This document shows positions 53,963-63,735 of a stretch of 64,000 bases of DNA, in pieces. Source of the stretch: Macrobrachium rosenbergii (lineage: Eukaryota; Arthropoda; Malacostraca; Decapoda; Palaemonidae); assembly GCF_040412425.1 (NCBI RefSeq), contig NC_089762.1, positions 23,671,891 to 23,735,890 on the forward strand, written 5' to 3'. The notes under the pieces were generated by a model. The model worked only from the letters and a program-made list of their open reading frames with translations. It did no database searches and had not been told where the DNA came from. Each line of letters begins with the position of its first letter. Positions within the stretch are counted from its first letter, which is position 1. Position numbers and translations under genes: made by a program.

Positions 53963-56408
53963 TATATATACATATACTCTATACATACTATATATATACA
54001 TATATACTCTATACATACTATATATATAATGTTTGTGTCACTAGGTTTGTGGTTATATGAGGGTAGGAGAACGATATAAAAGCAGTAAGTGGTCGGATAT
54101 GAAACTAAGAGGTTCGGTGAAGAAAAAAAAAAGATTATTGGAGGTGCAATTGTTTGACAGAAGAAAAGATAATTTACAGTTTAAAAGAAAGATCGATACG
54201 GTACTCAAGGATACAGTGCTTAATTCGAAAGTGTTGTAATAGAGAAAAGATTAAAAAGCCTTGAAAAATCTGGACAGCTGGAGCAAAATAATTTTTTGGG
54301 AAGGTGGTCTTAATATCTTGTAAGTACAAGAGCGAATGCAAGACTGAAGTTAATGGCAGTGAGTGTATCGGCGCCGATGCACTGCTGATGATTGTTTGTG
54401 TAGATGTGTGAAACGACTAATGTTTCACGCACCCATCATCTAGCATTTTGTTTACGAACAGGGTAGTGCCCGTTGTGTGTTTTTTTTTTTTTATCCAAAG
54501 CTACACCTGTTAGGAGCAATAGTTTAATTTCATGTATATATTCAAGTGTGCGTACGATAAATAACCATATATAATCTAGTTCATATCCAAATATTGTGTA
54601 CACGTACATACCGACATATCTGATCAAAGATAGGCGCGAAGGCAAATACAGTGATTGTGCATCATTTCGTAGTATGTGGTATTCCTTTTGATCTTTTGGC
54701 CTGCTTTCTACCATCTCAAATGTGATGATGATGTAGTGCTTCGAAAGAAATTTCTGTCTGCGTAATATCTACTTAAAAAAACATTCACAGACCTCTTCTT
54801 TAATTACCGCGAAGTAGTAAGCTATTCTTCTAGACCTTCAACATATAACTTTTGAATTCTGTGAAACTTTTTACTCCTTTTCTCTTAACTGAAAAGTCAT
54901 AAAATTAAGAATGTTCTGATCCACAGCATGCACAGAAGGCCCCTGCGGAAAAGGCGGGGTTTGCAGAGACGAATGCATTTTCCCCGAGTACAAACATCCC
55001 TTCTTCATGTGCCCCGCCGGGAATTGCAAATGCTGCTACACAGGTAAGTGTGCACGAAGAAGAATTTTACGCGCATACTGTGATGTGTGCCAACCCAGAC
55101 CAGGGAACTGACTCGATACACCCTATGTCCCGAAAGCCCTATGCCCTTATCTTGACTAGCTGACACTGGTACAAATGGTTGGTTACAGGCTTGGAGCAAA
55201 CAACGGACCTTATGAATACAAGCCAAGAATCTGCAGTAAATAAATAAAAAAAAATGTCAACCCACGGACGTCACAACTAATAAAATCCTTTTTGATGGTC
55301 TTCCGTGAGACTTGAGTATCAAGTGTCGAATATCGGAGAACTAGAGTCTTAAAATAATAAAGATTAGGATTCCAGACAGGATTAGTATATTGTGCAGTGC
55401 CTTTTTGAAATGTCGCAAGCACGGCACTAGATCTGCCGAAAACGAGGCAAATTCTGGCAGGATTTCTTTCTTTCACATCAAAATCTTTTTGTTCTCGACC
55501 AGCAAGTGCTAGCCGCTGCGGAGACCCCTGTGGAGGCATCGCAGGAGGAACCTGCAAAGAACGTTGTGACCACGACGAAGAGAAGCTCTTGCAAGGCTGC
55601 GGAGGGAAAGAGTGCTCTTGCTGCAAGAAGAAACACAGTAAGTACTCAACTGTCTTCAGAGGCATATCACTGTAGTTATGACATTTGCAATATGAAATGA
55701 GGACAAGCTTGCATAAGCGGTAATTCTCTTCTCTCTTTCTTTCTCACACGAGACTTCACCTTCAGCATAAAAGTGTTCTATCATAATCACGATTTTTCGA
55801 AATTCTTCGTTGTAGGTTGCCAAGGGAGATGTGGCAGGGGACACTCTTTTAACTGCTCGAATTCCTGTCCACCGGACCGAAGAGTCAAAGGATATTGCCA
55901 CGGTTCCAACTGCACCTGTTGTGACTTAAACAATTCTACAATAACGACTACAGTCACAGCGCATTCAACCGATACAACGCCAACGAGTATTGAATACTCC
56001 GCGACAAGAGAGCATAAATACCCACCAGCTACGGAAAATGATTACGACTCAGCAACAGAGAATGAATATTCCACAGTAACTTCGGATGAAAATCCATCAA
56101 CAACGGAAAGTGAACATACAGTATCCAGGGGAAATGAACATTCTACGAAGGCAGAAAATGGACATTCATCAACACCAAGAACATCAGGAAATGAAGACTC
56201 TACTACAAAAGGAAATGAATCTCCAACAACAACAGGAAATGAATTTTTTACAACATGGATACATATACATCCTACAACAGGAAATGATGACTCTACCACA
56301 ACAGAAAATGAATCTCCAACAACAACAGGAAATGAATTTTTTACAACATGGATACATATACATCCTACGACAACAGGGAATGAAGACTCTACCACAACAG
56401 AAAATTAA
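50585..56408 (+). CDS. Secreted modular protein: six 8-Cys CxCC modules plus mucin-like tail, seven exons
   Basis: Exons 50585-50644, 50871-51102, 52097-52213, 52388-52504, 54927-55043, 55503-55637 and 55816-56408 join in phase to 1371 nt (456 aa). All donors are GTRAGT and all acceptors AG. Residues 1-24 form a signal peptide (core [13 protein letters not shown], likely cleaved after AYA). Residues 25-52 are acidic. Cys modules lie at about 53-96, 99-132, 138-172, 177-212, 220-255 and 261-295. Their consensus is C-x3-4-C-x5-7-C-x3-8-C-x9-11-C-x3-7-C-x-C-C, often with GGxC at Cys3 and acidic loops. Residues 296-456 are Thr/Ser/Asn/Glu-rich, with two near-identical ~32-residue repeats containing [12 protein letters not shown], and end at TAA. 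Sequons NNS, NST and NCT occur. Modules 2-5 are single symmetric phase-1 exons. The GGxC...C...C...CC rhythm recalls beta-defensin-like folds but has an extra Cys pair; no family is recognised. Function is unknown; an extracellular, possibly mucosal or immune role is inference only. Confidence 0.85.
50871..51102 (+). other. Exon 2: acidic spacer and divergent Cys module 1
   Basis: Enters in phase 0 after the signal-peptide exon and leaves in phase 1, so it converts the gene to the phase-1 register used by all later exons. The module keeps eight Cys and the CSCC end, but its loops (x7, x8, x9, x7) are longer than in the other modules. It has Trp in GNWSKNEP. Confidence 0.85.
51789..52001. repeat. 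(AT)n cluster in intron of the Cys-rich gene
   Basis: Three AT tracts with TTCTGTGTGTG, CATACATA and similar spacers, between exons 2 and 3 of the Cys-rich gene. A duplicated TTCTCATGTGTTCAT motif occurs at ~51762 and ~51877. Confidence 0.9.
52097..52504 (+). other. Exons 3 and 4: Cys modules 2 and 3, each exactly 117 bp
   Basis: Exon 3 (52097-52213) and exon 4 (52388-52504) are both 117 bp, phase 1 to phase 1, separated by a 174-bp intron. Both encode C-x3-C-x5-C with GGMC/GGTC, a glutamate-rich loop, and CKCC/CICC ends. Equal length and close spacing suggest tandem exon duplication. Confidence 0.88.
53097..53403 (+). repeat. ~300-bp SINE-like dispersed repeat, copy 3 (intron of the Cys-rich gene)
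   Basis: Same family and same orientation as the others: GGAATGGAATGGAATATAGA, GCACTGGGACCCATGAGGTC, GACGGCACTAGCCCCCTACG. It lies in the 2.4-kb fourth intron of the Cys-rich gene. Confidence 0.85.
53619..54030. repeat. (AT)n tracts flanking the hammerhead-like palindrome
   Basis: AT tracts at 53619-53708 and 53889-53961, followed by two ~33-bp repeats (CATATACTCTATACATACTA type) to ~54028. Confidence 0.9.
53750..53886 (-). repeat. Near-perfect palindrome with hammerhead-ribozyme-like core (PLE/retrozyme-like)
   Basis: Arms 53752-53803 and 53833-53885 pair over ~52 bp (GACGACCACATGAAAGGTG with CACCTTTCATGTGGTCGTC). On the minus strand the loop side reads CCGAAGA, then a stem-loop GTGTA-CGCAA-TACAC, then GAAAGCGC. 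This order resembles the conserved hammerhead core CUGANGA - stem II - GAAA, with one U-to-C change. Such ribozymes are known in Penelope-like elements and retrozymes. I did not assign a cleavage triplet. It is flanked on both sides by (AT)n. Confidence 0.5.
54927..55637 (+). other. Exons 5 and 6: Cys modules 4 and 5
   Basis: Exon 5 (54927-55043) is again 117 bp and begins after CCACAG. Exon 6 (55503-55637) is 135 bp, longer by an ASASR lead and a two-residue larger Cys2-Cys3 loop. Both are phase 1 to phase 1 and end CKCC/CSCC. Confidence 0.87.
55816..56408 (+). other. Exon 7: Cys module 6 and mucin-like tail
   Basis: Acceptor TTGTAG. Module 6 (C-x3-C-x7-C-x3-C-x9-C-x4-C-x-C-C) is followed in the same exon by the Thr-rich tail of ~160 residues, likely heavily O-glycosylated. 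A ~95-bp unit occurs twice at about 56212-56405, giving the repeated [12 protein letters not shown] block. Confidence 0.87.
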
Positions 56409-56635
56409 TATTCACCAACAGCAGGCAATAGAAATGTATGCAATATCGATAAATTCATTTTTACATCTGAAAAGCATTTCACAATACCGGGAAAGATTGT
56501 CACTGCACAGAGAGACTCAAGAAAGATGCTGTTTTTACCACATTTATCTGTAGCAACAACAAGGCTGTACTTAAAAATATCTGAGCATGATATCTTACCG
56601 TAATAAATAGTAAACAAAGCAAGATCATATATTTG

Positions 56636-56641
56636 AATAAA
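56636..56641 (+). terminator. Candidate polyadenylation signal of the Cys-rich gene
   Basis: AATAAA at 56636-56641 lies 228 bp after the stop codon. A second AATAAA lies about 34 bp upstream of it. No competing coding signal follows before the (AT)n tract at 56759. Confidence 0.5.
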
Positions 56642-56754
56642 AGCTGTTGCATTACGCTACTATGCTATAAGTAACATTAAATACTATCCGAAATAATTTA
56701 CCATTCGGGAAAAAACTCCATATTAGAATAAAAGGGTCCTGTTGGAATAATAAA

Positions 56755-56758
<4 letters not shown>

Positions 56759-56818
<60 letters not shown>
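56759..56818. repeat. (AT)n microsatellite
   Basis: Thirty AT dinucleotides ~120 bp past the predicted polyadenylation signal of the Cys-rich gene. Confidence 0.95.
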
Positions 56819-56822
<4 letters not shown>

Positions 56823-59163
56823 TTTTATCATTTGCAATGATATGCAAAGGAAAACTGACTCACTAACACTGAACTGTCTTACTGCCTTTCCCGCCTGCTT
56901 CACGATAAGTAATAAGATTTGCTACTAATTAATCATCTCACTGTTACTACCACAACTACTAATATTATTTTCAACGGCATTTCAGTTACTCTGATACAGA
57001 TGCTACCTTCACTTTTATTGTTATTGTAACTGGGTAACTGACAATGTGCGGATTTGTATGAGCAGTATTTTGAAATAATCCGTCATAAAACTATGCACAT
57101 AATGTCTTTGGCTATTCCACATGCCACATGTAAATTGCATTAAAATTCAACACAAGGAGAATAAAAACTGAATCTTATCGCTTGTTTTTAATTATCCCAG
57201 GAAGAGTCCAGTCGTCATGTGTATCAATACCATGACTTGAAAAGAAAGTGTCCGAAGTGATGAGAATCCACTAATCAGTTATACGTATGTTGTAACATTT
57301 CCCTATGACTATTTGCTCCCGAAAATGGAAAAGTGTACGAAGGTACACTACCATAGGTATAACTGCGTTTTGCTCTGTCAGCAAAATTTACAAAATATCC
57401 ACCGAACTTTGGATATGAATTGTTACCGAAGTTAATATAGTGATTTTTTATTCTTGGATTATCGGAGCATTTCGTTAATCACTCTGTTTCACTCAACATC
57501 ATAAGCGCAGACGTTTTAGAACTGTTATAACGGCTGGTCACACAATGCAACGCAATCTAAGATTGTTGCACATTACTGATCAATTGGCGGACTACAGAAA
57601 AGATTATTTTGTCTGTGGGTAACTGATTACTTTCACTTTTATGCAAAGCGGAATCATTAAGCATGTTAACAGGAGATTTTTATGCAAAGCGGAATCATCA
57701 AGCATGTTAACAGGAGATTTAATTGCTTTCAGGGATCACACTAAATCAAATAACCAGCAAACAGTGCTTTAGAAGTTTTGAAAACTAGCGGCATATTTAA
57801 TCGGTGAACAAGAAGTTTCAGTGCAACACCAGCAAAAATATAATTATTTTTTTTCATTTATGGTCTTATCATCTGACATAAATGGAAGACAGTAGAAAAA
57901 GACATCTCGAAATTAATGAAAACTTCCGATTAGAAACAGCGGTTACAAGGGTAACATAGTTTTGAACAATTATCTGACGTGTTTCTCATCTCGTTGTCTC
58001 TCGTTGCTTTTCATATCAGGCCTCTAATTTTGCAGAGGGACTTGCACCCAAATCCCTTACTTTACTTCAATATTTTTTTTTATGATGGGGACATGGGAAA
58101 TAAACTCTCAAATGTATATTGGTCACAGTAAGATATGAGTTTCCAAAATACACGATTAATCAACAGATCCAAATGAAGAAAAGGTAAGAGGAATAAATCA
58201 AGGTGAAAAGGCCGAGGTGTCACAAGAAAATTGACTCTATAATAGGCTTACGGATCTTGATGTGCATCATGGCGGCTGGAGAAACTGTTGGCAGTAGAAT
58301 GTTAAATAGGTCATGAGAGAAAAGCTCAGTAATAGCTGTATAAAAGTGGTAAAGCGGCAACATCCTGATAAAGTCAACGTCAACCAGTCTTGAATACATG
58401 TCTTCTAATAAAGAGAGTCAGGTACAGAAACAAAGTCACATACAAGAACAAATAACCTCAAAAAGATCTCGAATGATTAAAAAGGAAAGAGGTCAACAGG
58501 ACATCATAAAAAATGTAACTTTGCAAATCTTCCGAGACATCTTGTTTAGAGCTGAATTCCTTACTCTACAGAATAACCATGGGGCTTTAATTAGTATTGC
58601 AAAGTAAATGAAGGAACTTGCACCCGGCAAAACGAAGCACAAACCTCACTGAAAGTAGATATTTCCTCCATACGAGCATTAGAGTCCGAAAATTGAAGGG
58701 CCACGTTGAGAGATCAGGTCCCGGAGTAATTCGTCAAAAACTATGGAGCAAGATGGATGTAGATTCATCCTTTAGCTGGCTAACAGCGGTCAGGTGAGAA
58801 GTTTGAAATGTCGAGAACACCGCGACAAGACTCCCGAAATTCAAGCTAGATGACTTCTTAATATGCGTAAAATACAAACAAGAAGAAAGATCAGTCATAA
58901 TATATACCTCCAGAAGCTACCAAAGCCATCAGGGACAAAAGAGAGAGATTGTTTTGAAACGAAAAAATAACCTCTAGAGAGGTTTCCCTGTTTTGGAGAC
59001 AGGGACATGTTTTGCAGTTATATGATTGATTAACGCGGCAACGAACATCTTCGGTGCATAATTAGTGATCAACGAGAGTAGGTAGACGAGGCTGGAAGGC
59101 AAATGAGAAGCGAAAAAGAGAGGGAAGTAGGGAAAAGTGTAAGGAACAGGTGTGTATATATAT
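56819..59163. other. Unassigned sequence between the Cys-rich gene and LTR element B
   Basis: AT-rich, with one ~40-bp tandem duplication at 57640-57720. The longest frame (58398-58607, 69 codons, Gln/Lys-rich) has no recognisable motif. Confidence 0.5.
57640..57720. repeat. ~40-bp tandem duplication
   Basis: TTTTATGCAAAGCGGAATCA...AGCATGTTAACAGGAGA occurs twice in direct succession with one or two differences. Confidence 0.8.
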
Positions 59164-59521
59164 TGTGAGGCTTCAAGAAAAGTCGGGAGTGAAAGACTGA
59201 TTCTTTATTATGTTGTTTAAGATTAAGCCAGTCTTGTGCTGGCACGGGCTCTTGCTCCTGGAGCAGCCCGTAACATTCTTTATTATTCTCGACAGGTGTT
59301 TATGACACAAAAAGCGGACGGAAAGGTAGCGGGCGACCCAAGGCCCCCCCACTGCGCCCATACACGATTTGTGTTTTCTGACAAGCATAAAAATACGTAC
59401 ATTTGTTACATGGCATATAAAAGGTAGATATACATATTAGCAGGTAAAATACATGACGTGATTAATGTATATCTGAAAACAGAAACACAAGGAAAGAGAG
59501 GTGCGATTTGTCGCCCTTACA
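59164..59521 (-). repeat. Copy B 3' LTR, carrying a small insertion
   Basis: On the minus strand it begins TGTAAGGGCGAC after a purine-rich tract (GCGGGGGTAGTATT) and ends GCCTCACA. It aligns to the partial LTR at 63736-64000 apart from a 64-bp insertion and an 11-bp duplication at 59200-59285. Confidence 0.85.
59200..59285 (-). mobile_element. 64-bp retroposed or MITE-like insertion with 11-bp target duplication
   Basis: The 11-mer ATTCTTTATTA occurs at 59200-59210 and 59275-59285, flanking 64 bp that the sister LTR at 63.7 kb lacks. The insert contains a small hairpin (CGGGCT...AGCCCG). It is probably the 3' tail of a LINE or SINE, or a very short MITE. Confidence 0.75.
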
Positions 59522-59575
59522 AATACTACCCCCGCAAGACAATAATTAGAGGAGCAATTACTGGGTGAATCAGTA

Positions 59576-62500
59576 CTAATCATGGAGGCGCTGAGGCAGT
59601 TGGAGTGGGGTCCTGCTTCTGGAGAACTGTGGGCATGGGGTGTAGCTGACACCTGGGGACGGCTGGATGTATTTTCTGGGCTGCCCCGGGCCCCGCTTTG
59701 GTGGGGAAGCGGCTGCAGGCAGGTATTGCGGGGGAACTCCAGGCCGCCTGCCTATTTCTTCGCAAACTTTGCTGTCTACTAGGAATGCGGGTTTCAGTCT
59801 GTCGATGGTGATCCAGTCCTCCTGTCTGTGGATGTCGAGGAGGAATGCTTTGCTGGCCTGCCTGATGACTCGGTGGGGCACCCTGTAGGGCCTGGTTAAG
59901 GGCAGGTGGCAAGCGTCCACCCTGACAAAGACGTAGGTGCAGGAGTGTAAGACAGGTGGGCTGTAGATGATGGCTCTGTCGGCGAAGGTCTTGTGGCAGG
60001 ACGTGAACCTCTGTGCGAGTTCCCTCAACCTCGGGAGGGGGGTGTCGGAGCCGTCGGCAGGAAGAATTCTCCGGTATGGCCAGTGTTTCCCCGTAGACTT
60101 TCTCAGCAGGGAAAGTATTGCCATTTGCTTTCGTTGCAGTGCGGAGACCCAGCAGGACCCAGGGCAGCTGTTCCTTCCACCTCTCGTCAGTGCAGCGTGC
60201 CATGAGAGCTGCTGTAAGAGAGTGGTGCTCCCTCTCAACCATGCCGTTCGCTGTGGGGTTGTATGCCGTTGTTCTGTGTAGAGTTGTACCCATCAGGCTT
60301 GCCATGGAGACCCAGAGCTCTGACAGGAACACAGGTCCCCTGTCTGAGTTATGCTGTCTGGCACTCCGAAGCGGCTTATCCAACTGGAGAGGAGGGCCTC
60401 TGCACATGATGCTGTTGATGCTTCATCCATGGGGGTTGCTTCGGGCCAGCGGGTGGAGCGATCTATGATCGTCAGGAGGTATCTGGCTCCCCCCGACTGT
60501 GGAAGGGGGCCGACGACGTCGATGTGGATGTGGTCGAACCGCCAACGAGGCTGGGGAAAATCACCGATCCCGGATTCAGTGTGCCGGTATGTTTTGCTTG
60601 TCTGGTACGGGATGCAGTGCCTTGCCTACTGGCGTACGTCCTTGTTGATGCCGTGCCAGACGAACTTGTCAGTCATGAGGCGTGCTGTTGTGTGCCCCGA
60701 TGGATGGGAGAGACTGTGGACGATGTCGAACACTTGTTTTCTCCTCGATGCGGGCACCAGGGGGCGTGGGCGGCCTGTGCTGGTGTCGCAGAGGAGAGTT
60801 GTGTCCGAGTTTGCTAAAAGCACATCTTCCCATTTGAGAGACGTCACTGCTGTCCTGTAGATGCTAAGGTGAAGGGAATTGATCTCTATTCTTGACAGAG
60901 CATTGGCCACTGGGTTTTTCTTGGCAGGGACGTAGTTGATGGTGCAACCGAACTCGGAGATGGCAGTCGGGTACTACTGTTGCCTTGCAGACCAGGCATC
61001 CCCCTGTTTTGCAAATGCATGAACCAAGGGTTTGTGGTCTGTTAGGACTGTGAATTTGGTTCCCTCCAGCAGGGACTTGGAGTGCCTCACATCTTGGTAG
61101 ATAGCCAGCAGCTCTCTGTCGAAGGTGCTGTAGTGGGTCTCCGCTAGTGAAAACTTGCAGCTGAAGAAGGCCAAGGGCTGGGCATGCCGTACACTAGTTG
61201 CTCAAGTACTGCACCGCAGGCGATGTTGCTGGCATCCATTGTCAATCTAAGGGCAGTGGCAGGGTTGTGGTGAGTTAAGGTGGTAGCACTGGAGAGGGCC
61301 CTTTTCATCTGAATGAATGCCTGCTGCTGAGGAGCTTCCCACGTTAGTGTTTTTAGATTCCCCTTCAGGACTGACGTCAGGGGGTACATGATGTGGGCGA
61401 CATCTGGGATGAAGCGCCGGTAGCAGTTTATCATTCCAAGAAACTCCTGAAGGGCCTTGATGGTTTGTGGTTCTGGGAAATTTTCTATAGCTTTTACTTT
61501 AGAGACTGTGGGGCGCACTCCTGCTGGGGAAATCTTGTGGCCCAGGAAGTCTACTTTTTCTACCCCGAACATGCACTTTTCGAACCTGACAACTAATCCT
61601 GTCCTGCAGGTGTTTTATGATGGTGTGGACGTGGCGAAGATGTTCCTCTGGGGACCTGGAAAAAATTAGGATGTCGTCGACGTAGCAGGTGCAGAAGGGC
61701 AGATCTTCCAAGATGGTATCCATCAGGCGCTGGAAAGTGGCACCTGCATTCCTGAGACCGAAAGTGGAATAGGAAAATGTGTAGCTCCCAAAGGGTGTGA
61801 TAATTGCTGTCTTTGGGACGTCGTCGGGATTTACAGGGACTTGGAAGTATGACTTCAGTAGATCCATCTTGGAGAAAATTTTGGCTCCGTGGAGGGCGCC
61901 TGTCAGGTCTTGCATGTTAGGGAGCGGGTAGTGGTTTGGCGTTGTTACCAAATTCAGGCGCCGGTAGTCCCCGCAGGGCCTCCATAAACAATCGGATTTC
62001 TTTACCATGTGGAGAGGTGACACCCACGGGCTTGATGCCTTTTTACAGACGCCCATGCGTTCCATTTCTGCAAAGGCCCATTTGGCATCTTGTAACTTCT
62101 GGAGGGACAGACGTTGGAACTCGGCATGGGTTGCTGGGCCCGTTGTGGTGATGTGGTGGAAGATGCCGTGCTTTGCCGAAGCCCCAGGTGACTGGCGTAG
62201 TTCTGGTTTGAACACATCCAGGAACTCTTGTAGGAGGGACGTGTAGCTGTTGGGGGCTTAGGAGCAGATGGAGGGCATCCTGGGTCCGGTGGAGAGCTGA
62301 CGGGAATGACATGTCCCTGTGTCGAGGAGGAGGTGTCTGGCGCCGTCGACTAGAAGTCCATGGTTCCCTAGGAAATCCGTGCCCAGCAGAGGGAACTTAA
62401 TATCCGCTATGACGAAAGGCCAGTGGTATCTGTGCCCCAGGATTGAGATAGCCCGGGTCGTTGTGCCATAAGTGCGGATGGGAGTTCCGTTTGCTGCTAT

Positions 62501-62680
62501 GAGGGTGGGAAGTGAGTCAGGTATTTTTTCTAAACCTTCCCTGGATGGCGGGAAAACCGACTGCATTGCCCCCATATCAACCAGCAGGCGGCGTTTGGAG
62601 ATATCGTCTGTGATGAAAAACCCTGCTAGGCGGGGGGAGTTGGGTTTTGCGGCCACAGCTGTTAATTGTGGCCGCCTTTG
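59576..62680 (-). pseudogene. Copy B pol: protease, RT, RNase H, integrase, broken
   Basis: The protease reads LLVDMGAMQSVFPPS (catalytic triad DTG changed to DMG at 62578-62570) and GTDFLGNHGLLVDG. RT is open from 62215 to 61499 with WRPCGDYRRLN, FSKMDLLKSYFQVP and YVDD at 61684-61673, then is frameshifted in the thumb, which continues in the frame of KVDFLGHKISPAG. RNase H has LTMDASNIACGAVL and TFDRELLAIY. Integrase has HPSGHTTARLMTDKFVWHGI and an N-terminal domain cut by a stop. The core crosses frames near 60240-60400 and ends with LTRPYRVPHRV (GPY module) and a basic Pro-rich tail. Confidence 0.85.
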
Positions 62681-63452
62681 TCGTTTTTTGTGAAAGAACA
62701 CGGAGCCCTGTAGATTCTGGCGTTGGTCCTGAACTTTCTATCGTAGAAACACCACGCCTGGTTTGGCCATGTCTTGTGCTCTCTGAATGGCGGTCTCTTC
62801 TTATAAACAGCGTTGATGTCTCTGTCGTCGTCTCTGTCTTCCTCTGGCAGTTTGCAGGCTCCCAGAGCGGCGGCGTGTGTCGCGGTCTTGGTGGCCTCGT
62901 ATAGTTTCGGGGCGTCGTCGACTAAGGCATCCATGTCCAGGTTCTCTGCATCCCTTATCTGGTGCCGAACTTCCTGTGGGAGGCGCCAAAGGAAGATTGC
63001 TTTAGCCAGGTCTATTGTTCTTTTCCTCCCGTTCTAGTCGCGACCTGGGAGTGTTACTAACCCTCGCAGCTGGTCCCAGGCTTCCCTGGGTGATGCATCT
63101 CCGAGGGGCTGGGATAACAGGTCGAATGTGCACTGCGCTCTCTCAGACACAAGCATGGAGTAGGAATTCAGCAGTTTGTTTTTTAAGCTGTGTATGTGAC
63201 TTTGTCTGGTTGTGCGTCCAGCCAAGGGGAGATTCTATTGAATATTTCTTCTGGGAGTGCCATCATGACTATGTCTGACTTTGTAGCATCATCTGAGATG
63301 CGCGCTATGCGAAAATGCGTGTTTGCGCGCCAGAACCATGATGCCGTGTTTTGGGGCTAGAACAGGGAAAGTTTGACCGTGTCTGGCTTTATTGGTGAGA
63401 GAGGCGTGCAGACGATGCTCACGGGTCTGCATTGAGGTTCTACTTCTGACAT
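62680..63452 (-). pseudogene. Copy B gag, broken
   Basis: Starts MSEVEPQCRPVSIV at 63452. A stop falls just before the conserved QNTASWFWRANTHF segment, and further frame changes follow near 63220 and 63035. DPRE-like helices (ERAQCTFDLLSQPLGDASP) match copy A. In the zinc knuckle (about 62755-62700) the pattern reads C-F-Y-D ... Y-R-A-P-C: the ligand His is Asp and the third ligand Cys is Tyr, so zinc binding should be lost. Confidence 0.82.
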
Positions 63453-63735
63453 CTTGACTGCTCACGCACCAAAACGCTGGAAAATGCGCCGTATTGAGTC
63501 CATTAATGGTGCTGATTTGTTCGAGAGGTTGAACGAAGTGCCAAAATGTGCCCTTTTGGGTATGCCGTATTTAGTCCATTAATGGCACGGTTTCTGCCAG
63601 GTAGAGTGCTATCAGAGGCCTAAACTTTACGCTGTAGTTAGTCCGCTAAAGGCTTTCTGATGGTAGGGTGCAGCCATTTAGTCGGTTAATGGCTGGGCCA
63701 AAACTGCACTACCTGTCCCTGACCCTAGGTCACCA

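Noticed and set aside
56086..56553. 155-codon Gln-rich frame overlapping the Cys-rich gene tail
   Set aside because: It is a +1 shadow of the Thr-rich tail (ACA/CAA register) and has no splice link to the upstream exons.
59582..63278. Plus-strand frames across 59.6-63.3 kb as genes
   Set aside because: Antisense shadows of gag and pol of LTR element B.
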